A DNA stretch of 64,000 nt from assembly GCF_005239225.2 (NCBI RefSeq), contig NC_133301.1:6597157-6661156 (forward strand), in the 5' to 3' direction. The first letter of the stretch is position 1. Every line of letters starts with the position of its first letter. The translations under genes and the position numbers were made by a program. The DNA is from Populus alba. Its lineage: Eukaryota; Streptophyta; Magnoliopsida; Malpighiales; Salicaceae. This document shows, piece by piece, positions 22,106 through 32,684 of the stretch. The notes beneath the pieces were generated by a model. It did not search any database. It was not told where the DNA came from and saw only the letters and a list, made by a program, of their open reading frames with translations.

Positions 22106-22787
22106 ACTTCCTATTTGGTTAGGATTCTTTTCCTACAAGGATGTGGCTGCTGGTTTTGGGAATTTCCTAGTTCCACAAGGATCTTTAATGAGCTGCAATA
22201 TAATCTACAAGTGTGGTAATGATTCATTAATGTTTCATAATCCTTTTCTTATAAGGATTCCTTATTTATCTTAGCTACTCAAGGAAAGAAGGGCCGGTGG
22301 TATTTAATGACAAATTAGTTATTTTTATTATTTTCTTTCATGTTTGGGCTTAATTAAAACTTTGTTTTGAGCTATGGTCCAAGGCTTGTTTGGATCGGGT
22401 TATGGGCTTTTTACTTTAGGATTTTTAGGCCAATTTTGTATAGGGCCAGTTCAGCCCACAAGGGTAGATCCATTAGGGTTACTTTTAAGAACTATTTAAA
22501 CACATGTAACCAAAATTTCAGTAGCTTTGATGATTATTATTTCTGAATTTTTCAGTTTTAATGTGTGAGAGTGATTCTTGTATTCTTTAGTTCTTGAATG
22601 AACTGAATCTGACTTATCAAAGATTAACTGGCTTTGTGGCGTCATTCTACTCATTCCAATAGTGTTGGTGCCATGGGATAGGTTTCCATTATGTCACACT
22701 CCTATCAGACCTATTTTAGCTTTCTGGGATCAAATCTCAATCTTGATTGTGAGTTGTGTGACCATGTGATCACGAGGTTCGCATCTG
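22106..22787 (+). repeat. Family-B/C Ty3 LTR fragment
   Basis: Matches 56908-57594, the 3' part of the complete solo LTR, through CACGAGGTTCGCATC. The first 250 bp are missing and replaced by the gag-pol snippet. No primer-binding site follows. Confidence 0.85.
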
Positions 22788-23500
22788 GTCTGGTCAGCAA
22801 AGAGGGAGAAGAGATTTGCCATCCCCTGTGGCCCTTGGAGCTACTATGGAGATAGGAGAGGTTGCTGGTGGTGTTGAGGCGGAGATATCACCAGGGAAGG
22901 CCATTATGTGGTTCTCGTGTTGCTTCTCTATTACCATCAGTGGAAGTGTTGAGGGAAAACAAAGAGAGGAGATGGATGATAGAGGGGGGAACTTGTTCGA
23001 TTTTGGAGGAGAAGGTAGTGGTTCTGTAAAGGCTAGTTTACAGAGATGGAAGGTCTAGTGGGTGGTGGCTCTGGTGAAGAAAAAGATGGGGCAGGTGTGG
23101 ATTGGAGATGAGAGGCCATCAGCAGGGAAGATGAAGATGGTCAGACGAGTATGGAGCGCTGGTTTAGGGGGTTATATGGGAATGGGGTTGTTCAAGTGCA
23201 TGGGAGAAGATGGAGAGCTGAAATGGCAAGGGGCCTTTGTCTATGTTCTAAGAGAGCAACCATCAATGACCCTGAGGGACAACGGCTTTCTTTCCAAAAC
23301 AGAAAAATGAATATGAGTCTATGGGCTGCGGCTCCTTTGGTTTCAAGGGAGAGAACGGCGGCTGTCTTAGTGTGGAGGCTAGTGGGGTTAGGTTGTTTAG
23401 GGTTTTTTTGTGTTGCCCCCTCTAATTTTGGTACAAGATTGCCCCCTATGCGAATGTGTTGGAAACTCCTATTAATAGAAAAAAAATGTTGCTAGGTTTT
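22788..23500. other. GC-richer island of unknown nature
   Basis: Clearly richer in G than its surroundings on the plus strand, with Gly/Glu-rich short frames (for example 22816-23058 and 23151-23495). None extends past 115 codons or matches a family I know. The end (about 23410-23450) has 'tgttgccccctctaattttgg'. It could be a gene fragment carried by a transposon or a non-coding repeat. Confidence 0.35.
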
Positions 23501-24049
23501 CAAACTTGACCCCTTAACTTCTTCTTCTTTTTTTTTTTTTTTTTTTTTTGTAATTTTGATTTTTGTAATTTTTTTTATTTTTCTTATCAATATCGACTCG
23601 AATGAGGAAAATCATTGATTTTAAAAATAACGTGTAAAAAGTCAAACATGTTCCAAATATCTTTGAAAATTTAAATTCTTTTGAGACGATGCTGAAAATG
23701 CTAAAAAACAATGCAAATATATTAAAAAACATATTTTTTGAATTTTCATTGTTTTTCACTATTTTTGGATTTTTCAAAAATCTTATCAAAAAAAGTGGGT
23801 AAAAAATTGGGTAACAACAAAAGTAACAGAATAGTAGCAATGCAAATTCATATGAATTGTGGACGAAACAAAGATACGAAATAAAACAAAAACAAAAATT
23901 AATGAAGACACTTATTTAACTTCTAAATAACCCCAATATAATAGAAACAAAGTAATTTGGTCAAAACAAATATAAGACAAACATGTTTTGGGAGTTAATG
24001 CAAATCTTACTTGTTATGTAATCTTAAAGAACCAAAATTGAAACTAAGA
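23501..24049. other. Very AT-rich stretch, no gene seen
   Basis: Includes a T run at 23528-23549. Open frames here are Phe/Ile/Lys-rich low-complexity shadows. Confidence 0.6.
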
Positions 24050-24400
24050 CCTAATAATATCAAAATGACCTATTGGAATGTGACACAATAGAAACTTGTC
24101 CCAAGGCAATAATATTATTGGAATGAAGTTGAATGAAGGCAGAGAGGCAGTTAATCTTTGATAAGTTAGATTCAATTCATTCAAGAACCAAAGAATGCAA
24201 GAATCTCTCTCACACATTAAAACTGAAAAATTCATAATTGTTATTCATCAATGACTAATGAAACTTAGGCTTACAAGATCTTTAATGGGCTGCAATATAG
24301 TTCCAAAGTGTGGCTAGGATTTATAAATGTTTTAGAATCCTTTTCTTACAAGGATTCCTTATTCATCATAGCTAAAAAAAAAGAAGAAGACTTCAGAATT
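24050..24400. repeat. Two family-B LTR scraps in opposite orientation
   Basis: 24050-24278 matches the family-B LTR on the minus strand (from GACCTATTxGGAGTGTGACAC to the 'cttac' block). 24279-24400 matches another part on the plus strand (GATCTTTAATGGGCTGCAAT through the 'ttcttacaaggattcc' block). They meet at about 24278. Confidence 0.75.
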
Positions 24401-24499
24401 AATTCTACCTTCAGATTTGAACTTAACTTATATGGGACTTTTAAAGAGCAAAAAATCTGATCCTATTATATTTAGGATATTAAATTCAGATTTATTATT

Positions 24500-24931
24500 G
24501 TTATTATTATTTTCTTCTTAGTTTAGGGTTTATTTATATTATTTGGGTTTAATTGTAAGTGGGCATCATATAAGGGGTCCATTAGGATTTATCTAGAGTC
24601 AGTATAAATAAAGGCATAACCAGACATGTAAGTTAAACAATTCAGATTAATAAAACTTCTTGTTTGTTGCACTTTGTGTGTGTGTGTGTGTTGGTGTAAT
24701 AATCTTTCTTCCATGGTTCTCTAAAAAACTGATAAACGACTGATCGAAGAACAACTGTCTTCTTGGTGTCATCCTTATACTTGTTCACGAATCAATATTC
24801 ATTGGGTGGGGGTTTTCCGTTTCCAATAGTGCTGGCGCCTAAGTACAAATTATCTTTGTGTCGCTCCTATCAAACCTGATTTACTTGGCTTTCCGGAAAT
24901 TGGTGTCTTTGCGTGTGGGTTATGTGACCAT
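24500..24931 (+). repeat. Family-A LTR fragment, plus strand
   Basis: Matches the second half of the family-A LTR, including CAGTATAAATAAAGGC. It has an expanded GT run near 24680-24692 and is cut after GTGACCATG, short of the terminal GCATCA. Confidence 0.8.
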
Positions 24932-25637
24932 GTTTTACGCTTTTGAACATAACTCCAAATCTAACCGTTGGAGTGAGCTGAAACTTGACCTAAAGATCCC
25001 AAAGGTATTGGTTTATGTTCGGGTAAAATTTCAAGTGAATCAAAGTTTGAGAAGGACTTGCGATATAGGTCAGAACATGTATTAATTAATATTTCATAAT
25101 CCTTTTCTTATAAGAATTTCTTATTCATCCTAGCTACACAAGAAAGAAGGGCTGGTGGTATTTAATGACATTAATTATTTTTATTATTTTCTTTCATGTT
25201 TGTTCTTAATTAATATTTTATTTTTCAACTAGAATCCAAGGCTTGTTTGGATCATGTTATAGTCTTTTTTGTTTAGGGTTTTTGGGTAAGTTTTGAGTGG
25301 ACCTCATCTAAGTCCACATAAAAGGTCCATTAGAGTTAATTTTTTAAGAATTATTTAAACTCATTTAACCAAAATTTCAAAGTCATTGATGAATATTACT
25401 TCTAAATTTTTTAGTTTTATCATATGAGAGTAATTCTTGCATTCTTCAATTCTTGAATGAAATGCGTCTGCCTTATCAAAGATTAACTAACTTCTTGGCA
25501 TCATTCTACTCATTTCAATAGTGCTGGTGCATTGGGGAAGATTTCTATTTTGTCACACTCCTATCAGACCTATTTTGGCTTTCCAGGATCAGATCTCAAT
25601 CTTGATTGTGGGTTGCGTGACCACGTGGTTCACATTA
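24932..25637 (+). repeat. Family-B/C LTR, 5' end degraded; 5' LTR position
   Basis: From about 25085 it follows the family-B LTR to its end (GGTTCACATTA at 25637). 24932-25084 weakly resembles the 5' part of the LTR at 56651. A primer-binding site follows, so this is a 5' LTR. Confidence 0.75.
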
Positions 25638-25638
25638 G

Positions 25639-25651
25639 TTGGTATCAAAGC
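25639..25651 (+). promoter_or_regulatory. Primer-binding site
   Basis: TTGGTATCAAAGC, one mismatch from the initiator-Met tRNA site used by its relatives at 46260 and 12582. Confidence 0.8.
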
Positions 25652-26545
25652 TAGGCTCTAAAACAAGGTCATATCCTTTTGTTATTTTTGTTTTCTTTTA
25701 TAGTGTTCCTTTATGTTTTTCAGTGTTTGCGTCATTCATCTTCTTATTCTTTGTGTTTGCGTCATCTATAAAGAGAGAGATTAGATGAAATTTAAAGGAT
25801 GATTCAATTTTGCTGCAGAAACACAAAGTTTTAGAATATATTCAAACTTCATATTCTGTGTCAGGGGGGGTGAGATCACACCATATATTAAATTTGATCT
25901 TATTTTGATATCATGTGCTTGAGATTTTAATTTGAGGTTCAATTCTTCTATAGAAACACAACTCTTAGTGAACTATAGGCAAACACCTCATTATCCATTG
26001 AAACTCCATATTCTATTTATTTTGTGTGAGATCACACCACAAATTAAATTTGGGCTTATTTTGATATCATTTGCTTGAGATCTTAATTTGAGGTTCAATT
26101 TTACCACAAACTAATCATACAAGGGGTTTGGAAATCTAGATATAAGAGAATGACCTATGAAAAAAGCTTTGTTGTTTGTTTGGTATTAGAATTCTAAATA
26201 TTAAAATTGATGTCATTTCAAGATAGTTTGGTCTGGGTTTCAATTCTATTACGTAAAAATTGCGTAACATGTTAGATTTGCATGAGTTCCAAAACGTGTT
26301 CCTTACCATATGTTTTTGTCAAAATCTTGTTCTTTTTATTATAATTGGGTCATTTAGGAGTCAAGTAATTGTCTTCACAAGTATTTTCTTCTGTTTTATT
26401 TTGTGTCCTCGTTTTGTTCACAATTCATACGAATTTGCATTGCTATTCGCAAAATTATAATCGTAGTTTTGTTTTGCTTTATTTTCAGTATATTTATTGA
26501 TTTTCAAGACTAAAAATTATAATTGGATTGCATTGCGAAGGCTAA
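25652..26545 (+). repeat. Ty3 leader with internal tandem repeat, joined to an LTR
   Basis: Parallels the leader at 46272-47260. Units of about 150 bp beginning 'ggttcaatt...agaaacac' repeat at about 25803, 25940 and, partially, 26092. At 26540 the leader stops abruptly and an LTR fragment follows, so gag and pol are deleted. Confidence 0.75.
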
Positions 26546-26930
26546 TGGCTAGTATTTAATGAAAAATTAATTATTTTTATTATTTTCTTTCATGTTTGGT
26601 CTTAATTAATATTTTGTTTTTCAGCTAGGATCTAAGGCTTGTTTGGATCAGGTTATGGGCTTTTCAATTTAGGGCTTTTGGATCAGTTTTGAGTAGAGCT
26701 CATGTAAGTCCACATAAGGGGTTCATTAGGGTTAATTTTCAAGAACTATTTAAACTCATGTAATCAATATTTCGAAGCCATTGATGAATATTACTTCTGA
26801 ATTTTTTAGTTTTAACGTGTGAAAGTGATTCTTACATTCTTCAATTCTTGAACGAATTGAACTTGACTTATCAAAGATTAATTGGATTCATTGCGTCATT
26901 TTACTCATTCCAATAGTGTTGGTGCCTTTT
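26546..26930 (+). repeat. Family-B LTR fragment, plus strand
   Basis: Starts inside the LTR ('agtatttaatga') and stops after CCAATAGTGTTGGTGCC, where an inverted family-A LTR begins. Confidence 0.8.
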
Positions 26931-26936
26931 AAATAT

Positions 26937-27819
26937 TGATTCACAGACGAGAAGTATAAGGATGACCCCACAAAGTTAGTTATTCTTCGATAAGTTGTTT
27001 TTCAGTTCTTTATAGAACCAATGAAGGGATAGTATCTCACCAACAAACAAAAAGTGCGGCAAACAAGAAGTTTTATTAATTTGAATTGTCTAACCCTTAC
27101 ATAAATGATTATGTATTTATTTATATTGACTCTAGACTTAAAGAAAACCCTAATGGAGCCCTCTTACAAGTGACCCAAATAAATAATAATAACCCAAAGA
27201 CTAAGAAGAAAATAATAAAAATTATAAAAATCCAAAAATTATCATCTTAAATATGCTACAATTAGATTTGTCACTCTTAAGAAGTCTCAAATAAACTACG
27301 AGCAATCTGATTTGAAAAATTTGTGTTGTTACCCCTTTTGATGTCCTTGATTAGCTTGGATCTCCTTGTTTAACTTGGTCAAATAAGAAAACTAATTTCC
27401 TCATTTGTTGTTGAGTTAATTACTTTCCTTTCTAGGTTAAGAAAAGTAGTAAATAATCATCACCTTTTTAGGAACAGTATTTGGCCAACTTCCTTATTTA
27501 GGAAAATAAATTGCTGACTTTCTATTCTTGTAGCATTAGGGAAAAAAAAAAAAAAAGGCTAACAAGGCTGGGATGTGGACATCAACCACTTGTTCCACAC
27601 GAATTGGGCTCTTCTTGAACCTGAATTAGATTAATTAAAGGTTGTCCATCATGCTCCTTAAATGTCCCAAGCCCCTCTAGATCCATCTTGCTTCATATGT
27701 TCTGAACAAACTCATTTAATGCTTCTTTAAGCTTCTTTGTCCTAGCTTTTATAATTGGATCTAATTGGCACCTCTAATAAATCATTGGCATAATTATACT
27801 TGATGTTGGGCTGATCCTC
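26937..27819 (-). repeat. Family-A LTR fragment, minus strand
   Basis: Matches 12750-13571 on the minus strand, from the AATATTGATTC block to GGGCTGATCC. The outer GCATCA is missing and methyltransferase pseudogene sequence follows directly. The pol-tail frame is present but decayed. Confidence 0.8.
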
Positions 27820-28440
27820 TTGAAACCAAGAGCCTACAATGCTTTGAGATGGATTAGATGGAATTCCTGTTGGCCATTTATCAACCAACTTAAAACCAAT
27901 TTGAGATGCAGCTGAAAGTAAGGATGGTTCTCTTCGACTCGGCGGAAGATAAGGCAGAGAATTAGAGCCTGTTCCTTGTCTCCTCCACCGTTGCTGTCAC
28001 ATGATTTTAATTCCATCGCAGTGGCAAACAAAAGCAAAATAGCATCAGGAATGTATGTAACATCCGTGCCAATTATGACTTCAAAACCTCCAGAATGGAG
28101 TTCCTTTATGGCTTCTATATGTTCTCTATTTTCCCACCCCAATCTCTTCATAATCCGTTTTGCAAGTGATGGCTGTGTAAGCTTAGAAGAAACATTCTGG
28201 GCCAATAGTTCAAGTGCTTTTGTGTCCCCATCATTAGCAACTACGAGGTCAGCTGATTTGACCACAACTAATTCTAACACCTTTCCCCCCCTAAACAATA
28301 GTTGGATTTCCTTCGAGCACCGAAGTCATCATTCGAGCTGACTCCCAGAGCATCAAGCCTATTGACCTGCAAATATGCTGATACTCTTTTGACAGAATAT
28401 TGATCTTGAAATTCTTATCCCTAACTTCAATCACATTTAG
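27820..28440 (-). pseudogene. METTL-type methyltransferase pseudogene, C-terminal domain
   Basis: The family uses S-adenosylmethionine; METTL2/6 members methylate cytidine in tRNA anticodon loops. The minus reading from about 28440 gives VRDKNFKIN...SKEYQHICRSIGLMLWESARMM, then a TAG near 28309. A frame from 28298 follows with KSADLVVANDGDTKALELL, AKRIMKRLGWENREHIEAIK, GGFEVIIGTDVTYIPDAI and LILCLIFRRV. After one frameshift near 27930 it continues as EPSLLSAASQIGFKLVDKW and SIVGSWFQE. The cofactor-binding GxGxG loop after KVLEL is deleted (KVLELVVVKSADL). Other exon sequence of apparently the same gene is at 37975-38110. Plant proteins joining a METTL2-like domain to this second domain are known to me, but the exact gene is an inference. 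Confidence 0.8.
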
Positions 28441-30297
28441 AAAAAGAAATGGAAAAAAACACGTTAATGTCATTGAAGTCATATCATTTTTACTAATTAG
28501 CATATTACAATACAATAATGCTAAGTGTGCATCATGCTTAGTATAAAACAAAACTCGTGCAGCAAAGATCAAAGATTCTTATACCAATCTATCAGAAATC
28601 CATCAAAACATGAAACAAAAGGTAATATGTGAACCATCCCTCTTATCATTGGAAGGAGAAATGCCAAACATTTCAGCTGCTGTCGACTTCAAAATTGTTT
28701 GAAGGGTTCTATAACGTGCTTTTCTTGACATTAGACTTCACATTGTATTGACTCTGGTCTTCCTTGATTGCAAGTTATGATGCAAACTTCTTGATTTTAT
28801 AGGCAAGCATTCCCCAATAACAATGATATTTTCTCAAGAAAATAAAAAATCAAGTTTGAGAATCTTGATCAGAGTTAATCTATAACTAAAAACTAGAGGT
28901 TTGAAATTCGCAAATTGACACTAGAAGATCAGTTATACAAAGAACATATTATTAATATTATTAATTTGAATGCCGTTGAAATTCATAGCAAAGAAAACAT
29001 TGTATAGTCTTAAGATAATCCATATTGGGTTGCAAATCTTTGAGCTTTTAGCTAACACAAGTTTAATACCTAAAACATTTAATTTGAGCCAAAACAAACA
29101 TAATTAAACTTAAGAACCTAAACTGAAATCTTTTGGTTCAAATAACATTTAAAATGGCATAAAAACTATGTAAAATATTCTAAATAATACAAGAAAACAA
29201 TCAGTCCCCAAAACAGTTCTTAGCTTGATTAATTTCCTTTTGTAGTTGGGTTTGACTTGCATAAGAATAATATGTGCTTACCCACCCCTTTTAAATCTCT
29301 TTCCATGCTTTGAACATGCTCCGCCTTAAATGCTTGATTTTCTTCTCTTGTTTGGTCAAAATAATGTTCTAAAAGCCTTCCATAATCTCCTTTTAAAGTA
29401 ATAAAATCTTGGAAGAGAAGAAAGAAAACAACTAGGAAATTCCAAATCTGGTCGCCTCTTGTTCTCCTTGTAGGAAAGGAATCCTTGCTTATAATGAACA
29501 AATAAATAGGAGAATTCACCCCCACATGATGCCACCACGTGGTCTCCATGTTACATATGGAATCCTTATCCAATATGGAGACATGATAATCGCTCTCCAA
29601 TTCAGTTTTGTAATCGCCCATCATGAATCCAAACTTAACTAGGATTTTTTACAAATCCTTATAGGAGAAGGACCCCAACACCCGAATTAATCTTAATCAC
29701 TTTTAGACCCCATATAGCCCAAGCTCATGCAAATCTACAAGGCCCAAATCACTTTTGAAAGAAACTAACTTCTCCATAATTGGATCGAACCCATCAACAC
29801 CAACAAACCCAACCTGGCCGAATGCATTCCAATGTGAAAACCCAACATGGCTGAACCCAATGGAATACAAGCTAAAACCAAAAAAAAAAAAAACCCTACT
29901 TGGCCGAATGGTCTTCCCCTTAAACCCAAACTTCCAACTGAAATCCCATCATGAGTAACCCAAGACTGAACCATGGGCTAAACCGTATCAAGTTCTTTAC
30001 TAATAGAATGTTTTGAGCCAATTGAAAATTAAAATACAATTTGGATCTAACACCTGAAACCAGTCAAAAATAATCTAAAATGATGTTAAAAGAAGAAACT
30101 ACAAGGAAAACTTCCACCTAATTTTTTTTTTTATGGAGGTTATTCATCCTATTTATCTAAAGGCACATTTTGACTAATTTTCATCTTGATTTATCATACT
30201 AGTTTCTTTTCCTCCAATGTCATGGAGATATAAAATTATCTTACGTGAATAAACCCTAATAGTAAAAATCTTTATTTTTTAAAATTTTGTTATCTTG
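28441..30297. other. Interval between pseudogene exons; nothing recognised
   Basis: Mixed AT-rich DNA. A minus frame at 29624-29229 (131 codons) and a plus frame at 29755-29958 have no familiar domain and overlap frames on the opposite strand. An A run lies at 29879-29892. By position this is intronic DNA of the methyltransferase pseudogene plus unknown insertions. Confidence 0.45.
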
Positions 30298-30312
30298 GAA
30301 ATTCCTTTATTT
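30298..30312. repeat. Target-site duplication of the LINE, left copy
   Basis: GAAATTCCTTTATTT, repeated exactly at 36555-36569 after the poly(A) tail. Confidence 0.93.
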
Positions 30313-31087
30313 AGAGTGAAAATTCACGTGAGGAAGTCAATACTATAGAGTATAGAGAGAGGTTAGAGAGAGGAGAGAGGGGTTAGAGAGGAAAGATTCA
30401 AAGGGGCGGTGCTCCAACAGCCATATCTCCGGCGACCACCGTTGGATCAAGCCAAGATTTGGTTATGTTGTGAACTGAACTATTGTCTACATTCTGACCG
30501 GAGGGATCTTCTAAAGCTTCCGCCGTTTAAGAAATCTGGACAATTGAAATTTTCTGGAAAACCCCCTAGTGCTGTCAGAGTCGCCGGCCCGTTTTGCCTT
30601 GTTATACCGTTGGATCCAGACTATTTTTTGGTATGTTGTGAACATCTATATTGCCTACATTCTGTCCAGAGGGATCGTCCATATTGGATTCCTCTTGCGG
30701 AAGCCAGCCATTTGAATATTTCTGGAGAAATCCTTCTCGGAATAGTCAGAGCCGCCGGCATATTTCTCCTTCTTCCACCGTTGGATCAAGCTTATTTTGG
30801 GATATGTGATGCATCGGGTTATGATACACATTCTGAACGGTGAAGATTAGAAATTAAGCCTCCAGCAACGTTCTCTACATGTTCAACAGAAGGTCGTCAT
30901 TCTCAGGTCAGTTTCGGTATAATTAAGATCTGCGGCGATCCAACCGTTAAACTGTGCTGATTTTTGAATATGTTATACATAACATGTGTATCTTCCTTTG
31001 AACCGTTGGGATGTTTGAACTGATCGGTGTTCCAATCATAGTGTTGGTCGCTTATTAGTGCTTCTTGGACTGAGTTTTTTCTAGTAT
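30313..31087 (+). promoter_or_regulatory. LINE 5' untranslated region with about 170-bp internal repeats
   Basis: Three imperfect units, starting at the CCGTTGGATC blocks near 30440, 30609 and 30778, each continue with a 'ttatgttgtgaac...tacattctg.c..agggatc' pattern. A looser trace is near 30950. L1 elements carry their promoter internally in this region, so the repeats may be promoter modules (inference). A 144-codon frame (30409-30843) runs through them, with recurring PLDQA/PLDPD and CLHSxxRD blocks. I do not count it as a gene, because the repetition explains the openness. Confidence 0.7.
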
Positions 31088-32679
31088 TTGTATGCTGCCA
31101 AATTGTCTTTGTGTTCTGCTGTCAAATTTGTTCCAATGGTTAGCTCTGACATTGAACAACACAATGGAGTTAAATCTGGACATACTTTACAATTAGAGCT
31201 CCAAGACATGCTAAATAGTCATGACATGAATCCTGTGTTGGGTTCTAAAGGTGATGAGTTGAAGGTTGGGTCTAAGCAACAAGAACAGCTACACCTTAGC
31301 CCCAAATTGAATTTTTTAAATGCTTTGAAGGGCTCTGATGTTGATGAAAATAAGGGTAGGATGTCCCTTGATATGAATCCAGTCCGTAACTTGCATTTTG
31401 CTCCCCCCGCAATAACTGATGGTCGTGTGTGACAGTAGCTCCTCCACTTGATGTGTTTGAGGATGGCTGTGAACTTTGGAAATCCACTCTAGTTGGTCAT
31501 TTCGTGGGTCAGAAATTACCCTATCCTGTTGTTAATTCTATTGCTAAAAGAATATGGGGCTCCCACGGTCTATCCGAAGTTTTATCTTCTGATAATGGAT
31601 TCTTTCTCTTCACTTTTGATTCTGTCGATCGCGCCACTAATGTTCTGGAGAGAGCCCCATGGCACATGGCCAACAGACCTTTGGTGCTTAAACGTTGGCA
31701 TCCGAACATGCAATTTTTGAAAGATGATCTGGATAGAGTTCCGGTATGGGTTAAGCTCTACAATGTTCCTCTCGAGTATTGGACTGTTAAGGGGCTGAGT
31801 TATGTAGCGAGTGCTATTGGGGTTCCCCTTCATGCTGACCTTACTACATTGTTGCGTAAAAGGCTTAGCTACGCAAGAGTTTGCGTTGAGATAGAAGCTT
31901 CGAAAACGCTGGTGAAGGAATACGACCTTCGCTGTCCAAATGGGTTATTCATAACAATTTCAGCGGATTATGAATGGATTCCTTCAAGGTGCAATAATTG
32001 CAATGTCTTTGGACATACCACAGCGATATGTGCTACCAGTAAAGTTGATGATCGTACAATGGGGGCAGAGGGCAAAAGGAAAATAGGAGCTGTGAACTCT
32101 AAACATGCAGATAATAAGCAGAATCAGCTTCAATGGCAGGTAGTTGGTAAACGAAATAAGGGTGTTACGATTGGTGAGAATGATTGTTTGGCATCTAAAG
32201 AGCTTAATTGTAATGAGAATGGTTGTTTAGCATCTGCTTTACAGAGTGCTGATTGTAATACGAATGAATCTGCGACATTAGATGTGCCCAATGCTGGTTG
32301 TTATGAAGATGAAAATCCTACCTCTCCTCTTATTTTGAAGAGCTTACGAGCAGACATGGTGCTGGAGGAAGGGGATGCATGTACTTCTTTAGATCAAAGT
32401 TCAACCATCTGTAATGCAACCATGAACCCTGTTAGTCATGAGGTGAATGTTGATATTGGAGTTATGGGAGGTGGTACAGGTAAGGAAGATGATGATAAGG
32501 AGTCGACGTCACTGATCCCAACAAGTCCGCAAAGTCCGATTTCTTCTGACGGGGAAACTTTTATTAATCAGTTGGCTAGCAAGGCTAGAGACTCTCTAGA
32601 AAAAAAGAAAACGGGTTCTCCAGGCTTTTCAAAGAAGAGTAAGAAATCTGGCTCCTCGAGGGGGGGCAAGTCAAGGTAA
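31088..32679 (+). pseudogene. LINE ORF1 protein (DUF4283 and CCHC zinc knuckle), one frameshift
   Basis: ORF1 proteins of plant L1 elements bind the element's RNA. The first part (31088-31432, 114 codons) ends at a TGA within GTGTGTGA. The second (31429-32679) begins in another frame at the same place, so a small slip in the GT run separates them. The second part holds the DUF4283-type region (ELWKSTLVGHFVGQKLPYP, ERAPWHMANRPLVLKRW, VPVWVKLYNVPLEYW) followed by the zinc knuckle CNNCNVFGHTTAIC. It ends with a Ser/Lys-rich basic tail (KKSKKSGSSRGGKSR). Combined length is about 530 residues, normal for the family. Confidence 0.9.
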
Positions 32680-32684
32680 TCCGT

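Noticed and set aside
23151..23495. 114-codon plus frame in the GC-richer island as a gene
   Set aside because: No family resemblance and it competes with another open frame at 23062-23310; kept only as an unexplained island.
29229..29624. 131-codon minus frame as a host gene
   Set aside because: No domain or familiar motif, overlapping frames on the same strand, and it lies in an intronic or repeat-filled interval.
30409..30843. 144-codon open frame as an independent gene
   Set aside because: It lies wholly in the LINE leader and its length follows from the tandem repeat units; no start context or homologue is known to me.
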